A DNA stretch of 64,000 nt from Flavobacteriaceae bacterium (GTDB lineage: Bacteria; Bacteroidota; Bacteroidia; Flavobacteriales; Flavobacteriaceae), in contig CANKZI010000013.1 of NCBI GenBank assembly GCA_947488595.1, forward strand, positions 1 through 64,000, written 5' to 3'. This document shows, in pieces, positions 9,197-17,649 of the stretch; position 1 is the stretch's first letter; every line of letters begins with the position of its first letter. The notes under the pieces were generated by a model that saw nothing but the letters and a program-made list of their open reading frames with translations, searched no databases and had not been told where the DNA came from. A program made the translations under genes and the position numbers.

Positions 9197-9733
9197 TTAA
9201 CTTTTCTGAATTGTTTTCTTGAAAAAATCCCAAATAACAATTCCTGCGCTTACCGAAATATTTAACGAATGTTTGGTTCCTAATTGCGGAATTTCGATAC
9301 AGCCATCGCACATTTGAATAGCATCTTGCGCTACACCAAAGACTTCATTTCCAAATACCAATGCGTATTTTGTTTGTGCAGCTGTTTCAAAATCATGAAG
9401 CAAAATCGCATTTTCTACTTGCTCAATTGCCAAAACTTTAAAATTGTTGCTTTTAAGTTCTAGTATTGTTTTTAAAACCGATTCTCGGTATTCCCATGCT
9501 ACGGTTTCGGTTGCACCAAGTGCGGTTTTGTGAATTTCTTTGTTGGGAGGCGACGCGGTAATACCACACAAATAAATTTTTTCAATCAAAAAGGCATCAG
9601 CGGTTCTAAAAACAGATCCAATATTATGAAGACTTCTAACATCATCAAGCACAATAATTATTGGCGTTTTTTTTGCGTCTTTAAAATCGCTGATGGATTT
9701 TCTTTCAAGTTCTGAATTGTCTAACTTTCGCAT
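9197..9733 (-). CDS. TrmH/SpoU family RNA 2'-O-methyltransferase
   Basis: 178 residues, a SPOUT-fold methyltransferase of the TrmH class that methylates the 2'-OH of tRNA or rRNA using SAM. The N-terminal part holds IIVLDDVRSLHNIGSVFRTADAF (motif 1, with the catalytic-type Asn-x-Gly and Arg). The C-terminal knot is visible as LVFGNEVFGVAQDAI (motif 2) and IPQLGTKHSLNISVSAGIVIWDFF (motif 3). There is no separate N-terminal RNA-binding domain, as is usual for the short members. The target nucleotide cannot be deduced. It is convergent with the folK fusion and separated from the DUF1573 gene by a terminator. Confidence 0.88.
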   Translation of the reverse strand: MRKLDNSELERKSISDFKDAKKTPIIIVLDDVRSLHNIGSVFRTADAFLIEKIYLCGITASPPNKEIHKTALGATETVAWEYRESVLKTILELKSNNFKVLAIEQVENAILLHDFETAAQTKYALVFGNEVFGVAQDAIQMCDGCIEIPQLGTKHSLNISVSAGIVIWDFFKKTIQKS

Positions 9734-9758
9734 AAGAAATAAATAATGGTATTAAAAA

Positions 9759-9789
9759 AAAACTTCCTAAAAATCAATTAGGAAGTTTT
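9759..9789 (-). terminator. Intrinsic terminator after the DUF1573 gene
   Basis: A 12-bp stem (AAAACTTCCTAA / TTAGGAAGTTTT) with a 7-nt loop is followed on the minus strand by a run of Ts (the A-run at 9754-9762). It lies downstream of the DUF1573 gene. Confidence 0.75.
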
Positions 9790-9813
9790 ATGTTTTTTTA
9801 CAAATAATTAAGT

Positions 9814-10326
9814 TTAGCTTTTTGTAGGCTCTTCTTTTGCTGGAGCATTAGGATCTGGCTTAACAGTTCCTTTGATGGTCAAAACTTTTGGTGTTTCTGA
9901 AGCATTTGAAGTTACAGTTACATTTTTAGTAAAAGCACCCACTCTGTCCGTTGCATATTTTACGCCTATTACCGCTTTTCCACCAGGAGCAATTGGTTCT
10001 TTAGGCCAAGTTGGAACAGTACATCCGCATGAACCTTTGCAATCTGTGATAATTAAGGGTTTTGTACCCGTGTTTACTAATACAAACTCTCTTTTTCCAT
10101 CTGCGTTGTGTTCGATAATTCCGTAATCAATCGTTTCTTGTTCGAAAGTCATTCCGGCGCCATCGACTTTAACAGTTTCTAATTTTTTTAATGTTTCTAC
10201 TTCAGGGGCTTTAGTAACAACTCCTGTAGTCTTTGCTTTTGCAACTTTTGTTGTAGCTTCTTGCGCAAAAGCGCCTGATAATGACATCAATGCAATTGTC
10301 GAAAATAATAATAAACCTTTTTTCAT
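9814..10326 (-). CDS. DUF1573 domain-containing secreted protein
   Basis: 170 residues with a clear signal peptide (residues 1-21, MKKGLLLFSTIALMSLSGAFA) and a DUF1573 Ig-like domain from about residue 60 to 158. Conserved parts are FEQETIDYGIIEHNADGKREFVLVNTGTKPLIIT, then a cysteine pair in CKGSCGCTVP, and PGGKAVIGVKYATDRVGAFTKNVTV. The fold resembles the ASH/MSP immunoglobulin-like family. The function is unknown and the location is probably periplasm or outer surface. The N-terminal linker and C-terminal tail are low complexity (Ala, Lys, Pro). It has its own promoter element (10352-10359) and terminator, so it is monocistronic. Confidence 0.85.
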   Translation of the reverse strand: MKKGLLLFSTIALMSLSGAFAQEATTKVAKAKTTGVVTKAPEVETLKKLETVKVDGAGMTFEQETIDYGIIEHNADGKREFVLVNTGTKPLIITDCKGSCGCTVPTWPKEPIAPGGKAVIGVKYATDRVGAFTKNVTVTSNASETPKVLTIKGTVKPDPNAPAKEEPTKS

Positions 10327-10351
10327 TTTTGTAAAAATTAAATTTAAAGTC

Positions 10352-10359
10352 CAAATTTA
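10352..10359 (-). promoter_or_regulatory. -7 promoter element for the DUF1573 gene
   Basis: The minus strand reads TAAATTTG, matching TAnnTTTG, about 26 nt ahead of the start codon. Confidence 0.5.
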
Positions 10360-10487
10360 TAAATAATTACGATACATTAATATAGAATTGTCTTAAAATT
10401 AAATTAAAAATTTATCTTCAATAAATCACAGAGAAAATAATTAAATTCGCTGGAAAAAATTAATCACTAATTTTAAACAAATTTACC

Positions 10488-13094
10488 TTGGCATCCAAAG
10501 AAAAAGAAATAAAAGAAACGCCGTTAATGAAGCAATACAACGAAATCAAGCGGAAATATCCAGATGCTTGTTTGTTGTTTCGCGTCGGTGACTTTTATGA
10601 AACCTTTGGAGAAGATGCTGTTCGTGCTTCAAAAATTTTGGGCATTGTGCTTACAAAACGCGGTGCAGGTTCAGAAACAGAAACAGCTTTGGCTGGTTTT
10701 CCACACCATTCGTTAAACACATACTTACCGAAATTAGTAAAAGCTGGTCTTCGTGTTGCCATTTGTGACCAATTAGAAGATCCAAAAATGACCAAAACCA
10801 TTGTCAAACGTGGTGTAACCGAATTGGTAACGCCTGGTGTTTCAATGAATGATGAGGTTTTGCAATCCAAAGCAAATAATTTTTTGGCTGCGATTTATTT
10901 TGGAAAAAAGAATATCGGCATCTCTTTTTTGGATATTTCTACTGGCGAATTCCTTACCGCGCAAGGCAACGATGAATATATTGACAAACTTTTACAGAAT
11001 TTTCAACCCAGTGAAGTCCTAGTTCCCAAAAACAATAAAAATGATTTTAGAGAAGTTTTTGGCGAAGATTATCACAATTTTTATTTAGAAGATTGGATTT
11101 ATAAAGACGACTATGCCTTTGAAACTTTGACCAATCATTTTAAAACGATTTCTTTAAAAGGATTTGGAATCGAAGAATTACAAGAAGGGATTATTGCCTC
11201 TGCTGCCATTTTGTATTATTTATCAGAAACACAGCACAACAAAGTGCAACACATTACCTCAATACAGCGCATTGCCGAAGATGCTTATGTTTGGATGGAT
11301 CGTTTTACGATTCGCAATCTCGAATTGTACCACAGTTACAATCCCAATGCAGTAACACTTTTAGATGTTATCGATAAAACGCTTTCTCCTATGGGTGGCA
11401 GATTGCTCAAACGCTGGCTCGCTTTGCCTTTAAAGGATATTAATAATATAAGAAACCGTCACGAAGTGGTTACTTATTTGAATGAAAATCAAGAAGTTTT
11501 AAAAAGCATTCAATACCAGATCAAACAAATTTCTGATTTAGAGCGTTTGATTTCAAAGATTGCTGCTGGAAAAGTAAGTCCGCGCGAAGTCATTTATCTA
11601 AAAGAATCACTGGATGCGATTATTCCGATTAAAACTTTGGCTTTACAAAGCAAAAATGAAGCGGTAAAAATAATTGGAGACAGTTTGCACAGCTGTGATT
11701 TGCTTCGCGAAAAAATCAAAGCAACCTTAAATCAAGAAGCGCCAGTTGCCATCGCAAAAGGCAATGCCATCGCAAAAGGTATAAATGCCGAATTGGACGA
11801 TTTGCGTGCCATTTCAAGTTCGGGAAAGGAATTTTTAGAAGGAATTGAAAAACGCGAATCAGCTATTACAGGAATTTCGTCCCTCAAAATTTCATTTAAT
11901 AATGTTTTTGGCTATTATATTGAAGTTCGAAATTCACACAAAGATAAAGTTCCGTCGGAGTGGATTAGAAAGCAAACACTTGTCAATGCCGAGCGCTACA
12001 TCACCGAAGAACTCAAAGAATATGAAACTAAAATTTTGGGTGCAGAAGAAAAAATCTACAAGTTAGAAGTCGATTTGTTTGACCAATTGGTTTCTTGGAT
12101 CGCTACTTACATCAAGCCAGTACAGCTTAATGCAAATTTAGTGGCACAATTGGATTGTCTGACATCTTTTACCCAACTGGCTATCGAAAACAAATATGTT
12201 TGTCCCGAATTGGATGCTTCTTTTGACCTCGAAATAAAAAATGGTCGACATCCTGTTATCGAAAAACAATTGCCATTAGGCATGCCTTATATTGCCAACG
12301 ACGTTTTTTTAGACCGAACAACACAACAATTAATAATGATTACGGGACCTAATATGTCCGGAAAATCAGCCATTTTAAGGCAGACCGCACTCATAGTATT
12401 GTTGGCGCAAATGGGTAGTTTTGTTCCTGCGGAAAGTATGAGAATGGGAATTGTAGATAAAATATTCACGAGAGTAGGAGCAAGTGATAACATTTCAATG
12501 GGCGAATCGACTTTTATGGTCGAAATGAATGAAACTGCTTCCATTTTGAACAACATTTCCGACCGAAGTTTAGTGCTTTTAGACGAAATTGGGCGCGGTA
12601 CAAGTACTTATGATGGAATTTCAATTGCATGGGCCATAGCCGAATTTTTGCACGAACATCCATCAAGTCCCAAAACACTATTCGCAACACATTATCATGA
12701 ACTAAACGAAATGTCGGATGTTTTGCCAAGAATTCATAATTATAATGTTGCAGTAAAAGAGTTAAAAGATACCGTGCTTTTTATTCGGAAACTTGTTAAA
12801 GGCGGAAGCGCACACAGTTTCGGAATCCATGTCGCAAAAATGGCGGGCATGCCACAAACTGTGATTTTGAAAGCGCAAAAATTGCTCAAAAAATTAGAAA
12901 AAGACCACAGTAGTGATGCGCTAAACGGAATAAAAGAAGCCAAAGATGAGATGCAAATGAGCTTTTTTAACTTAGACGATCCGTTGCTCGAAGAAATAAA
13001 AGACGAGATTTTGGGTTTAGATATTAATACTTTAACTCCGATTGAAGCATTAATGAAACTCAATGAAATCAAACGCATGTTGACCAAAAAATAA
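10488..13094 (+). CDS. mutS: DNA mismatch repair protein MutS
   Basis: 868 residues, full length. It recognises mispaired bases and short loops and recruits MutL. The mismatch-reading Phe-x-Glu is seen as DFYETFGED (residues 35-43). The ATPase carries Walker [10 protein letters not shown] near residue 620 and Walker B with signature [17 protein letters not shown] near residue 695, and a helix-turn-helix C-terminus. The start is a TTG at 10488 ([26 protein letters not shown]). The alternative ATG at 10527 would remove 13 residues that look like the usual flavobacterial N-terminus, so I keep TTG. It is divergent from the DUF1573 gene and followed by a tRNA pair. Confidence 0.96.
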   Translation: MASKEKEIKETPLMKQYNEIKRKYPDACLLFRVGDFYETFGEDAVRASKILGIVLTKRGAGSETETALAGFPHHSLNTYLPKLVKAGLRVAICDQLEDPKMTKTIVKRGVTELVTPGVSMNDEVLQSKANNFLAAIYFGKKNIGISFLDISTGEFLTAQGNDEYIDKLLQNFQPSEVLVPKNNKNDFREVFGEDYHNFYLEDWIYKDDYAFETLTNHFKTISLKGFGIEELQEGIIASAAILYYLSETQHNKVQHITSIQRIAEDAYVWMDRFTIRNLELYHSYNPNAVTLLDVIDKTLSPMGGRLLKRWLALPLKDINNIRNRHEVVTYLNENQEVLKSIQYQIKQISDLERLISKIAAGKVSPREVIYLKESLDAIIPIKTLALQSKNEAVKIIGDSLHSCDLLREKIKATLNQEAPVAIAKGNAIAKGINAELDDLRAISSSGKEFLEGIEKRESAITGISSLKISFNNVFGYYIEVRNSHKDKVPSEWIRKQTLVNAERYITEELKEYETKILGAEEKIYKLEVDLFDQLVSWIATYIKPVQLNANLVAQLDCLTSFTQLAIENKYVCPELDASFDLEIKNGRHPVIEKQLPLGMPYIANDVFLDRTTQQLIMITGPNMSGKSAILRQTALIVLLAQMGSFVPAESMRMGIVDKIFTRVGASDNISMGESTFMVEMNETASILNNISDRSLVLLDEIGRGTSTYDGISIAWAIAEFLHEHPSSPKTLFATHYHELNEMSDVLPRIHNYNVAVKELKDTVLFIRKLVKGGSAHSFGIHVAKMAGMPQTVILKAQKLLKKLEKDHSSDALNGIKEAKDEMQMSFFNLDDPLLEEIKDEILGLDINTLTPIEALMKLNEIKRMLTKK

Positions 13095-13162
13095 AATTAG
13101 CATTTTAAAGGTTAGGTTATCAGAAAGTTATATTAATGGTAACTATTTTTTATAAAAAACGC

Positions 13163-13192
13163 TTGTTTAATTGAATTAATGTATTAAATTTG
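13163..13192 (+). promoter_or_regulatory. Promoter of the tRNA-Gly/tRNA-Leu unit
   Basis: A TTG (13163-13165) and TAAATTTG (13185-13192) are separated by 19 nt, the canonical spacing of the Bacteroidota -33/-7 promoter. The first tRNA begins 44 nt downstream. Confidence 0.65.
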
Positions 13193-13235
13193 CCACCGCA
13201 ATACGAATGAAAGTAGTGTGGTTCTTCAATTTAAT

Positions 13236-13308
13236 GCGAAAATAGCTCAGTTGGTAGAGCGCGACCTTGCCAAGGTCGAGGTCGCGGGTTCGAGCCCCGT
13301 TTTTCGCT
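13236..13308 (+). tRNA. tRNA-Gly (GCC anticodon)
   Basis: The cloverleaf can be folded by hand: 7-bp acceptor GCGAAAA/TTTTCGC, D arm GCTC...GAGC, anticodon stem CGACC/GGTCG with loop TTGCCAA (anticodon GCC, glycine), and T arm GCGGG-TTCGAGC-CCCGT. The 3' CCA is not encoded. It is the first gene of a two-tRNA transcript. Confidence 0.95.
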
Positions 13309-13320
13309 CAATTATCATTC

Positions 13321-13406
13321 GCTCGGATGGTGAAATTGGTAGACACGCTGGACTTAAAATCCAGTGAACAGCAATGTTCGTGCGGGTTCAAGTCCCGCTC
13401 TGAGTA
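13321..13406 (+). tRNA. tRNA-Leu (TAA anticodon)
   Basis: Class II tRNA with a long variable arm (GAACA...TGTTC). The anticodon stem CTGGA/TCCAG carries loop CTTAAAA, giving anticodon TAA (leucine). T arm GCGGG-TTCAAGT-CCCGC. Acceptor GCTCGGA/TCTGAGT has a G1-U72 wobble, as in other bacterial tRNA-Leu(UAA). The 3' CCA is not encoded. It is 12 nt after tRNA-Gly, surely co-transcribed, and followed by a terminator. Confidence 0.95.
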
Positions 13407-13412
13407 CAACAA

Positions 13413-13438
13413 AACCTCTTCAAACGAAGGGGTTTTTT
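13413..13438 (+). terminator. Intrinsic terminator of the tRNA-Gly-Leu unit
   Basis: A 9-bp stem (AACCTCTTC / GAAGGGGTT, one G-U) with loop AAAC is followed by a T-run, starting 7 nt after the tRNA-Leu 3' end. Confidence 0.85.
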
Positions 13439-13468
13439 GTTTTAAATAAACTCGTTTCAAAATAAAAC

Positions 13469-13819
13469 ATGGGGACATTTGTCATAACTAAAAGATTTAA
13501 CGACACCTATAAATTTGCCTTTAATTCGCGAAAAGGGAAGGTGATTTTTTCTAGTAATGGTTATGAATTAAAATTCGAGTGCGAAGCTGCAGTAATCGAT
13601 TTTATGAACAACACCAACAAAGGTATTTATGTAAAACAAAAAGCAAGCAACGGAAAGTATTTTTTTAAAATACTATTTGATGAAGTTGTTTTTGCTACGA
13701 GCCGAAAATATACTACCGAATTAAGACTTCAAAAAGGAATAATGGAAATAAAAGATTATGCCTCAAAATCTGAAATTTTGGATTTTTCAGAGCATAATTT
13801 CATTTTTGATAGTGAATAA
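13469..13819 (+). CDS. DUF1508 (YegP-like) domain protein
   Basis: 116 residues. The N-terminal half, FVITKRFNDTYKFAFNSRKGKVIFSSNGYELKFECEAAVIDF, follows the DUF1508/YegP pattern in which a short beta-sheet is followed by a helix, and a second, more diverged copy seems to follow (GIYVKQKASNGKYFFKILFDEVVFATSRKY). DUF1508 proteins usually carry two such repeats. The function is unknown. No signal peptide. It lies 30 nt past the tRNA terminator with its own ATG. The family call rests on pattern similarity. Confidence 0.65.
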   Translation: MGTFVITKRFNDTYKFAFNSRKGKVIFSSNGYELKFECEAAVIDFMNNTNKGIYVKQKASNGKYFFKILFDEVVFATSRKYTTELRLQKGIMEIKDYASKSEILDFSEHNFIFDSE

Positions 13820-14205
13820 TAGATTGTTCTACCAAAGAATTGCTTCTTCAGTTCGTTTTTCAGGAAAGCATAGATTTTTTTAATTTCTCCAATTTGGCTA
13901 ATCTTTGTCGAAAACATTTTATATTTTTTTAATACTGATTATAGTAATTTGAGAGATCTTCATTTGTATTCAAAAGCCAACCATTTTTTTGCGACGGATA
14001 AACAAATTATTTTAATTGCTATGATGTTTAAAATCTATTTTTAGATGAAACGCTAGTCTTCGTCTGATTTCAGGTCTTTAGGATTTCACTTTCAAGTAAT
14101 CAAAGCTACTTTCCACTCATAATCTGCCATCTGCTAATAAATAAACGTTCTTTCCCTAGACTGCTCTCGAACTTTTAAACGACGACTTAAGATAGCAAAA
14201 CAAAT
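13820..14205. other. Intergenic region without recognisable gene
   Basis: About 390 bp of AT-rich DNA between the DUF1508 gene and the convergent pyrophosphatase gene. All frames are broken by frequent stops and I see no promoter pair, tRNA or repeated unit. It ends in the two hairpins listed next. Confidence 0.5.
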
Positions 14206-14230
14206 AAAGCACCAATAAAATTGGTGCTTT
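14206..14230. terminator. Hairpin terminator candidate
   Basis: A perfect 10-bp stem AAAGCACCAA / TTGGTGCTTT with loop TAAAA. A-rich flank on the left and a short T run within the right arm. It could serve either strand. Confidence 0.55.
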
Positions 14231-14244
14231 GAATAACGATAACA

Positions 14245-14270
14245 TAAAAAAGCCCCGTTTTCACGAGGCA
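14245..14270 (-). terminator. Intrinsic terminator of hppA
   Basis: On the minus strand, GCCTCG-TGAAAA-CGGGGC (one G-U) is followed by TTTTTT, about 27 nt after the hppA stop codon. Confidence 0.7.
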
Positions 14271-14295
14271 TTTCTTGTATTGCAGATTTAATAAA

Positions 14296-16872
14296 TTATT
14301 TTATAGCATCAACTTTAGATTTAACCTCTGCTTCAGTACCCTCAAAAGTTGCTATTTCAGGTTTGCCATTAACTGTTGTGGTTACAGTAGCTTTTGCTTT
14401 TCCGTTGGTATTGATAATTTCAACACGAACTTCTTTGGATTCACCTGAAGCTTTTGCACAACATGACATGCCCGCTTTGGCGACAAATTTTCCGTTGGCA
14501 TCGTAATGAGACAAACACATTTCTTTTTGTTCAGCAGAACAACCAAGGCTATCGCACATAGCGGCACATTCTTCTTTGGTCATTGCAGCCATTTTGGTCA
14601 TGTCGCATTTGCCATTCATTTCATACACTTTGACAACTTCTTTGACGAAAGTTTGTTTTTCAGGGTTGTTTTCGTTTCCTAAAATAGGTGCAATTACCAA
14701 ACCTATTAAACAAGTCAATTTAATTAAGATATTCATCGATGGGCCAGAAGTATCTTTAAACGGATCGCCAACTGTATCTCCAGTAACCGCTGCTTTGTGT
14801 GCATCAGACCCTTTGTAGGTCATTTCACCATTGATCATAACACCTGCTTCAAAAGATTTTTTAGCATTGTCCCAAGCTCCACCTGCGTTGTTTTGAAACA
14901 CTGCCCAAAGTACACCAGAAACGGTAACTCCAGCCATATAACCACCTAACATTTCGGCAATTAATTGGTTGTTATCTCCATAAACTAATTTTCCTAAGAG
15001 TACTATTGCAATTGGAAAACCAATGGTTAAAACTCCAGGCAACATCATTTCGCGTAAAGCTGCTTTTGTAGAAATTTCGACACATTTGCCATATTCAGGT
15101 TTACCTGTTCCTGCCATGATACCCGGAATTTCTTTGAACTGGCGGCGCACTTCATACACCATGTCCATGGCGGCTTTTCCAACAGAATTCATCGCTAAAG
15201 CAGAAAATACTACTGGAATCATTCCACCTACAAACAACATCGCCAATACAGGCGCTTTGAATATATTGATTCCGTCGATGCCAGTAAAAGTAACATAAGC
15301 GGCAAACAATGCCAATGAAGTTAATGCTGCCGAAGCAATAGCAAAACCTTTTCCGGTTGCTGCGGTGGTGTTTCCTACCGAATCCAAAATGTCGGTACGG
15401 GTACGCACTTCTTTTGGTAATTCGCTCATTTCGGCAATACCACCTGCGTTGTCAGATATAGGACCAAAGGCATCGATAGCCAATTGCATTGCCGTTGTAG
15501 CCATCATTGCGGAAGCGGCCAATGCTACTCCGTAAAATCCTGCTAAAGCATAAGAAGACCAAATGGCAGCAGCAAACAACAATACGGTTGGGAAAGTAGA
15601 AATCATTCCGGTTGCCAAACCAGCAATTACGTTGGTTCCAGCACCAGTTGACGATTTTTGTACAATAGCCAATACTGGTTTTGTACCCAATCCGGTATAA
15701 TATTCGGTTACCGACGAAATAACGCCACCTACTACCAAACCTACAAGCGTCGCATAAAATACGCGCATAGATGATATTTGTTGCACACCTTCGCCAAAGA
15801 ATTCCATTGTCATTACAGCTGGCAACATCAATCTTACTAAAAAGAAACAAGCTATTGCGGTTAAAACGATAGATACCCAGTTGCCCATATTTAAGGCGCC
15901 TTGTACTTGTTTTTCTTTGGCATCGTTATCTTTGATTTTTACCAATAAGGTTCCGATGATAGAGAATAAGATACCGAAACCAGCAATCGCCATAGGCAAT
16001 AAGATAGGACCAATGCCACCAAAAGCGTCTTCTATTTTTCCGCCCATATCTTTGATGACATAATTCCCAAGCACCATCGCAGCCAATACGGTTGCAACAT
16101 ATGAACCGAATAAATCGGCACCCATACCAGCAACATCACCTACGTTATCACCTACGTTATCTGCAATTGTAGCTGGGTTACGTGGGTCATCTTCTGGAAT
16201 TCCAGCTTCGACTTTACCAACCAAATCAGCACCTACATCGGCAGCTTTGGTATAAATACCGCCACCAACTCGGGCAAACAAAGCGATTGATTCGGCTCCA
16301 AGAGAAAAACCAGCTAAAGTTTCGAGTACGATGGTCATTAGTTCAGAAGGTGTTTTCATAGCACCATCAAACATGGCCGATTCCCAAACACCATTCATAA
16401 AATAATGGAAAAAGAATATAAAGAAAGCAGTCAAACCAAGCACGGCAAGACCTGCAACGCCTAATCCCATTACTGTTCCACCACCAAAAGATACTTTTAA
16501 TGCTTGTGGTAAACTGGTTCGGGCTGCTTGTGTAGTACGAACGTTTGTTTTAGTGGCAATCTTCATACCCATATTTCCAGCCAAAGCCGAGAAAAAAGCA
16601 CCGAAAATAAAAGCCACTACTATCAATATGTGTGTGGTTGGCACTATAAATGAGATACCTGCCAACACAATGCTCGCTCCAATAACGAAGAAAGCCAATA
16701 ATCTGTATTCTGCTTTAAGGAACGCCAATGCGCCTTCGTAGATGTAGTCTGAAATTTCTTTCATCTTGCCATCGCCAGCGTCTTGTTTTAAAACCCAAGC
16801 TCTTTTTGCCCACATGAATGCAAGCCCTATAAATGCCATTACTATAGGCACATAAATCATCAATGATTCCAT
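14296..16872 (-). CDS. hppA: Membrane-bound ion-pumping pyrophosphatase with Cys-rich C-terminal extension
   Basis: 858-residue integral membrane pyrophosphatase that couples PPi hydrolysis to pumping of Na+ and/or H+. The substrate-binding signature [36 protein letters not shown] spans residues 211-246. [10 protein letters not shown] at 500-509 carries Ala rather than Lys, the mark of K+-dependent enzymes, in which Na+ pumping is common. About 16 membrane segments cover residues 1-733. The usual family end is near GLVIAPILG (725-732). Beyond it is a hydrophilic tail of roughly 125 residues with seven cysteines between 756 and 805 and a small beta-like module at the end ([24 protein letters not shown]). 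The family topology would put the tail outside the cytoplasm. Promoter element TACTTTTG lies upstream. Confidence 0.92.
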   Translation of the reverse strand: MESLMIYVPIVMAFIGLAFMWAKRAWVLKQDAGDGKMKEISDYIYEGALAFLKAEYRLLAFFVIGASIVLAGISFIVPTTHILIVVAFIFGAFFSALAGNMGMKIATKTNVRTTQAARTSLPQALKVSFGGGTVMGLGVAGLAVLGLTAFFIFFFHYFMNGVWESAMFDGAMKTPSELMTIVLETLAGFSLGAESIALFARVGGGIYTKAADVGADLVGKVEAGIPEDDPRNPATIADNVGDNVGDVAGMGADLFGSYVATVLAAMVLGNYVIKDMGGKIEDAFGGIGPILLPMAIAGFGILFSIIGTLLVKIKDNDAKEKQVQGALNMGNWVSIVLTAIACFFLVRLMLPAVMTMEFFGEGVQQISSMRVFYATLVGLVVGGVISSVTEYYTGLGTKPVLAIVQKSSTGAGTNVIAGLATGMISTFPTVLLFAAAIWSSYALAGFYGVALAASAMMATTAMQLAIDAFGPISDNAGGIAEMSELPKEVRTRTDILDSVGNTTAATGKGFAIASAALTSLALFAAYVTFTGIDGINIFKAPVLAMLFVGGMIPVVFSALAMNSVGKAAMDMVYEVRRQFKEIPGIMAGTGKPEYGKCVEISTKAALREMMLPGVLTIGFPIAIVLLGKLVYGDNNQLIAEMLGGYMAGVTVSGVLWAVFQNNAGGAWDNAKKSFEAGVMINGEMTYKGSDAHKAAVTGDTVGDPFKDTSGPSMNILIKLTCLIGLVIAPILGNENNPEKQTFVKEVVKVYEMNGKCDMTKMAAMTKEECAAMCDSLGCSAEQKEMCLSHYDANGKFVAKAGMSCCAKASGESKEVRVEIINTNGKAKATVTTTVNGKPEIATFEGTEAEVKSKVDAIK

Positions 16873-16904
16873 AAATATAATTTTGTTATAAATTTTATCG
16901 GTCG

Positions 16905-16912
16905 CAAAAGTA
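16905..16912 (-). promoter_or_regulatory. -7 promoter element for hppA
   Basis: The minus strand reads TACTTTTG, matching TAnnTTTG, about 33 nt upstream of the hppA ATG. Confidence 0.55.
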
Positions 16913-17024
16913 ATAAAATGATGTTAAAAAATACAATTTAAAGGAGCAAAGTTTTTTTTGCCGTAGCGACACGTCGAGCGCCGTTCTAATAAATAAGAAC
17001 AACCCGTTACCTTTCTGCAAGTAG

Positions 17025-17633
17025 TTATGGACTGTAAGTGATGGTTCGATTGCGTTTTCGCAAGTAATAATGCCACAATAAAAACGTGGCTGCAGACCGA
17101 TGTGGCTGCCAATTTTGGGTATAACGCGCTATTTGTGATTTGTCGTTCAGGTCGAGCAATTCCGTGATAGTGTTGATTACCGCTATATCACCAAGCGGAA
17201 GAATATCAGGCGATTGCAAGCAAAACATCAAATAGACGTCAATGGTCCAATGGCCAATGCCTTTGATTTTGATTAGCGTTTCGCGAACTTCTGCTGCCGT
17301 GAGCAGGGGCAAATGGTCTAAATCAATTTCATTATTGATAATCGCGGTTGCCAATGCTTTGATATAAGTTGTTTTTTGCCGGCTGACGCCGAAACTTCGA
17401 AAGGTTGCATCAGACAAACTGTTTAGTGTCTCGGGATTTAAATTGGCGGTGTGTAATTTTATTTTCAAAAAAGTGGCTTTTGCCGAATCGACTGAGACCT
17501 GCTGTTCAAGAATCAGTAAAACCAAAGTCGCAAAACCTTGTGGTCGTACCGTAATGGTCGGCAACCCATATTGCGCAATAATGGTTCGAAAAATGGGGTC
17601 TTTTTTTTGTAAAAATTCAAATGCCTTTTCCAT
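17025..17633 (-). CDS. DNA-3-methyladenine glycosylase (AlkA-like, HhH-GPD family)
   Basis: A helix-hairpin-helix base-excision glycosylase that removes alkylated purines. The HhH-GPD motif is plain: LIKIKGIGHWTIDVYLMFCLQ, then PDILPLGDIAV with the catalytic Asp after Gly. The QGFATLVLLILEQQVSVDSA stretch is the typical family start. I choose the ATG at 17633 (MEKAFEFLQKKDP, 202 residues) rather than the track start at 17666, because the latter would overlap the 3' end of the DUF5686 gene (stop at 17650) and adds 11 residues without family character. It lies directly downstream of the DUF5686 gene on the same strand (about 16 nt), so possibly co-transcribed. Confidence 0.87.
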   Translation of the reverse strand: MEKAFEFLQKKDPIFRTIIAQYGLPTITVRPQGFATLVLLILEQQVSVDSAKATFLKIKLHTANLNPETLNSLSDATFRSFGVSRQKTTYIKALATAIINNEIDLDHLPLLTAAEVRETLIKIKGIGHWTIDVYLMFCLQSPDILPLGDIAVINTITELLDLNDKSQIARYTQNWQPHRSAATFLLWHYYLRKRNRTITYSP

Positions 17634-17649
17634 ATTTTTAATATACCTA

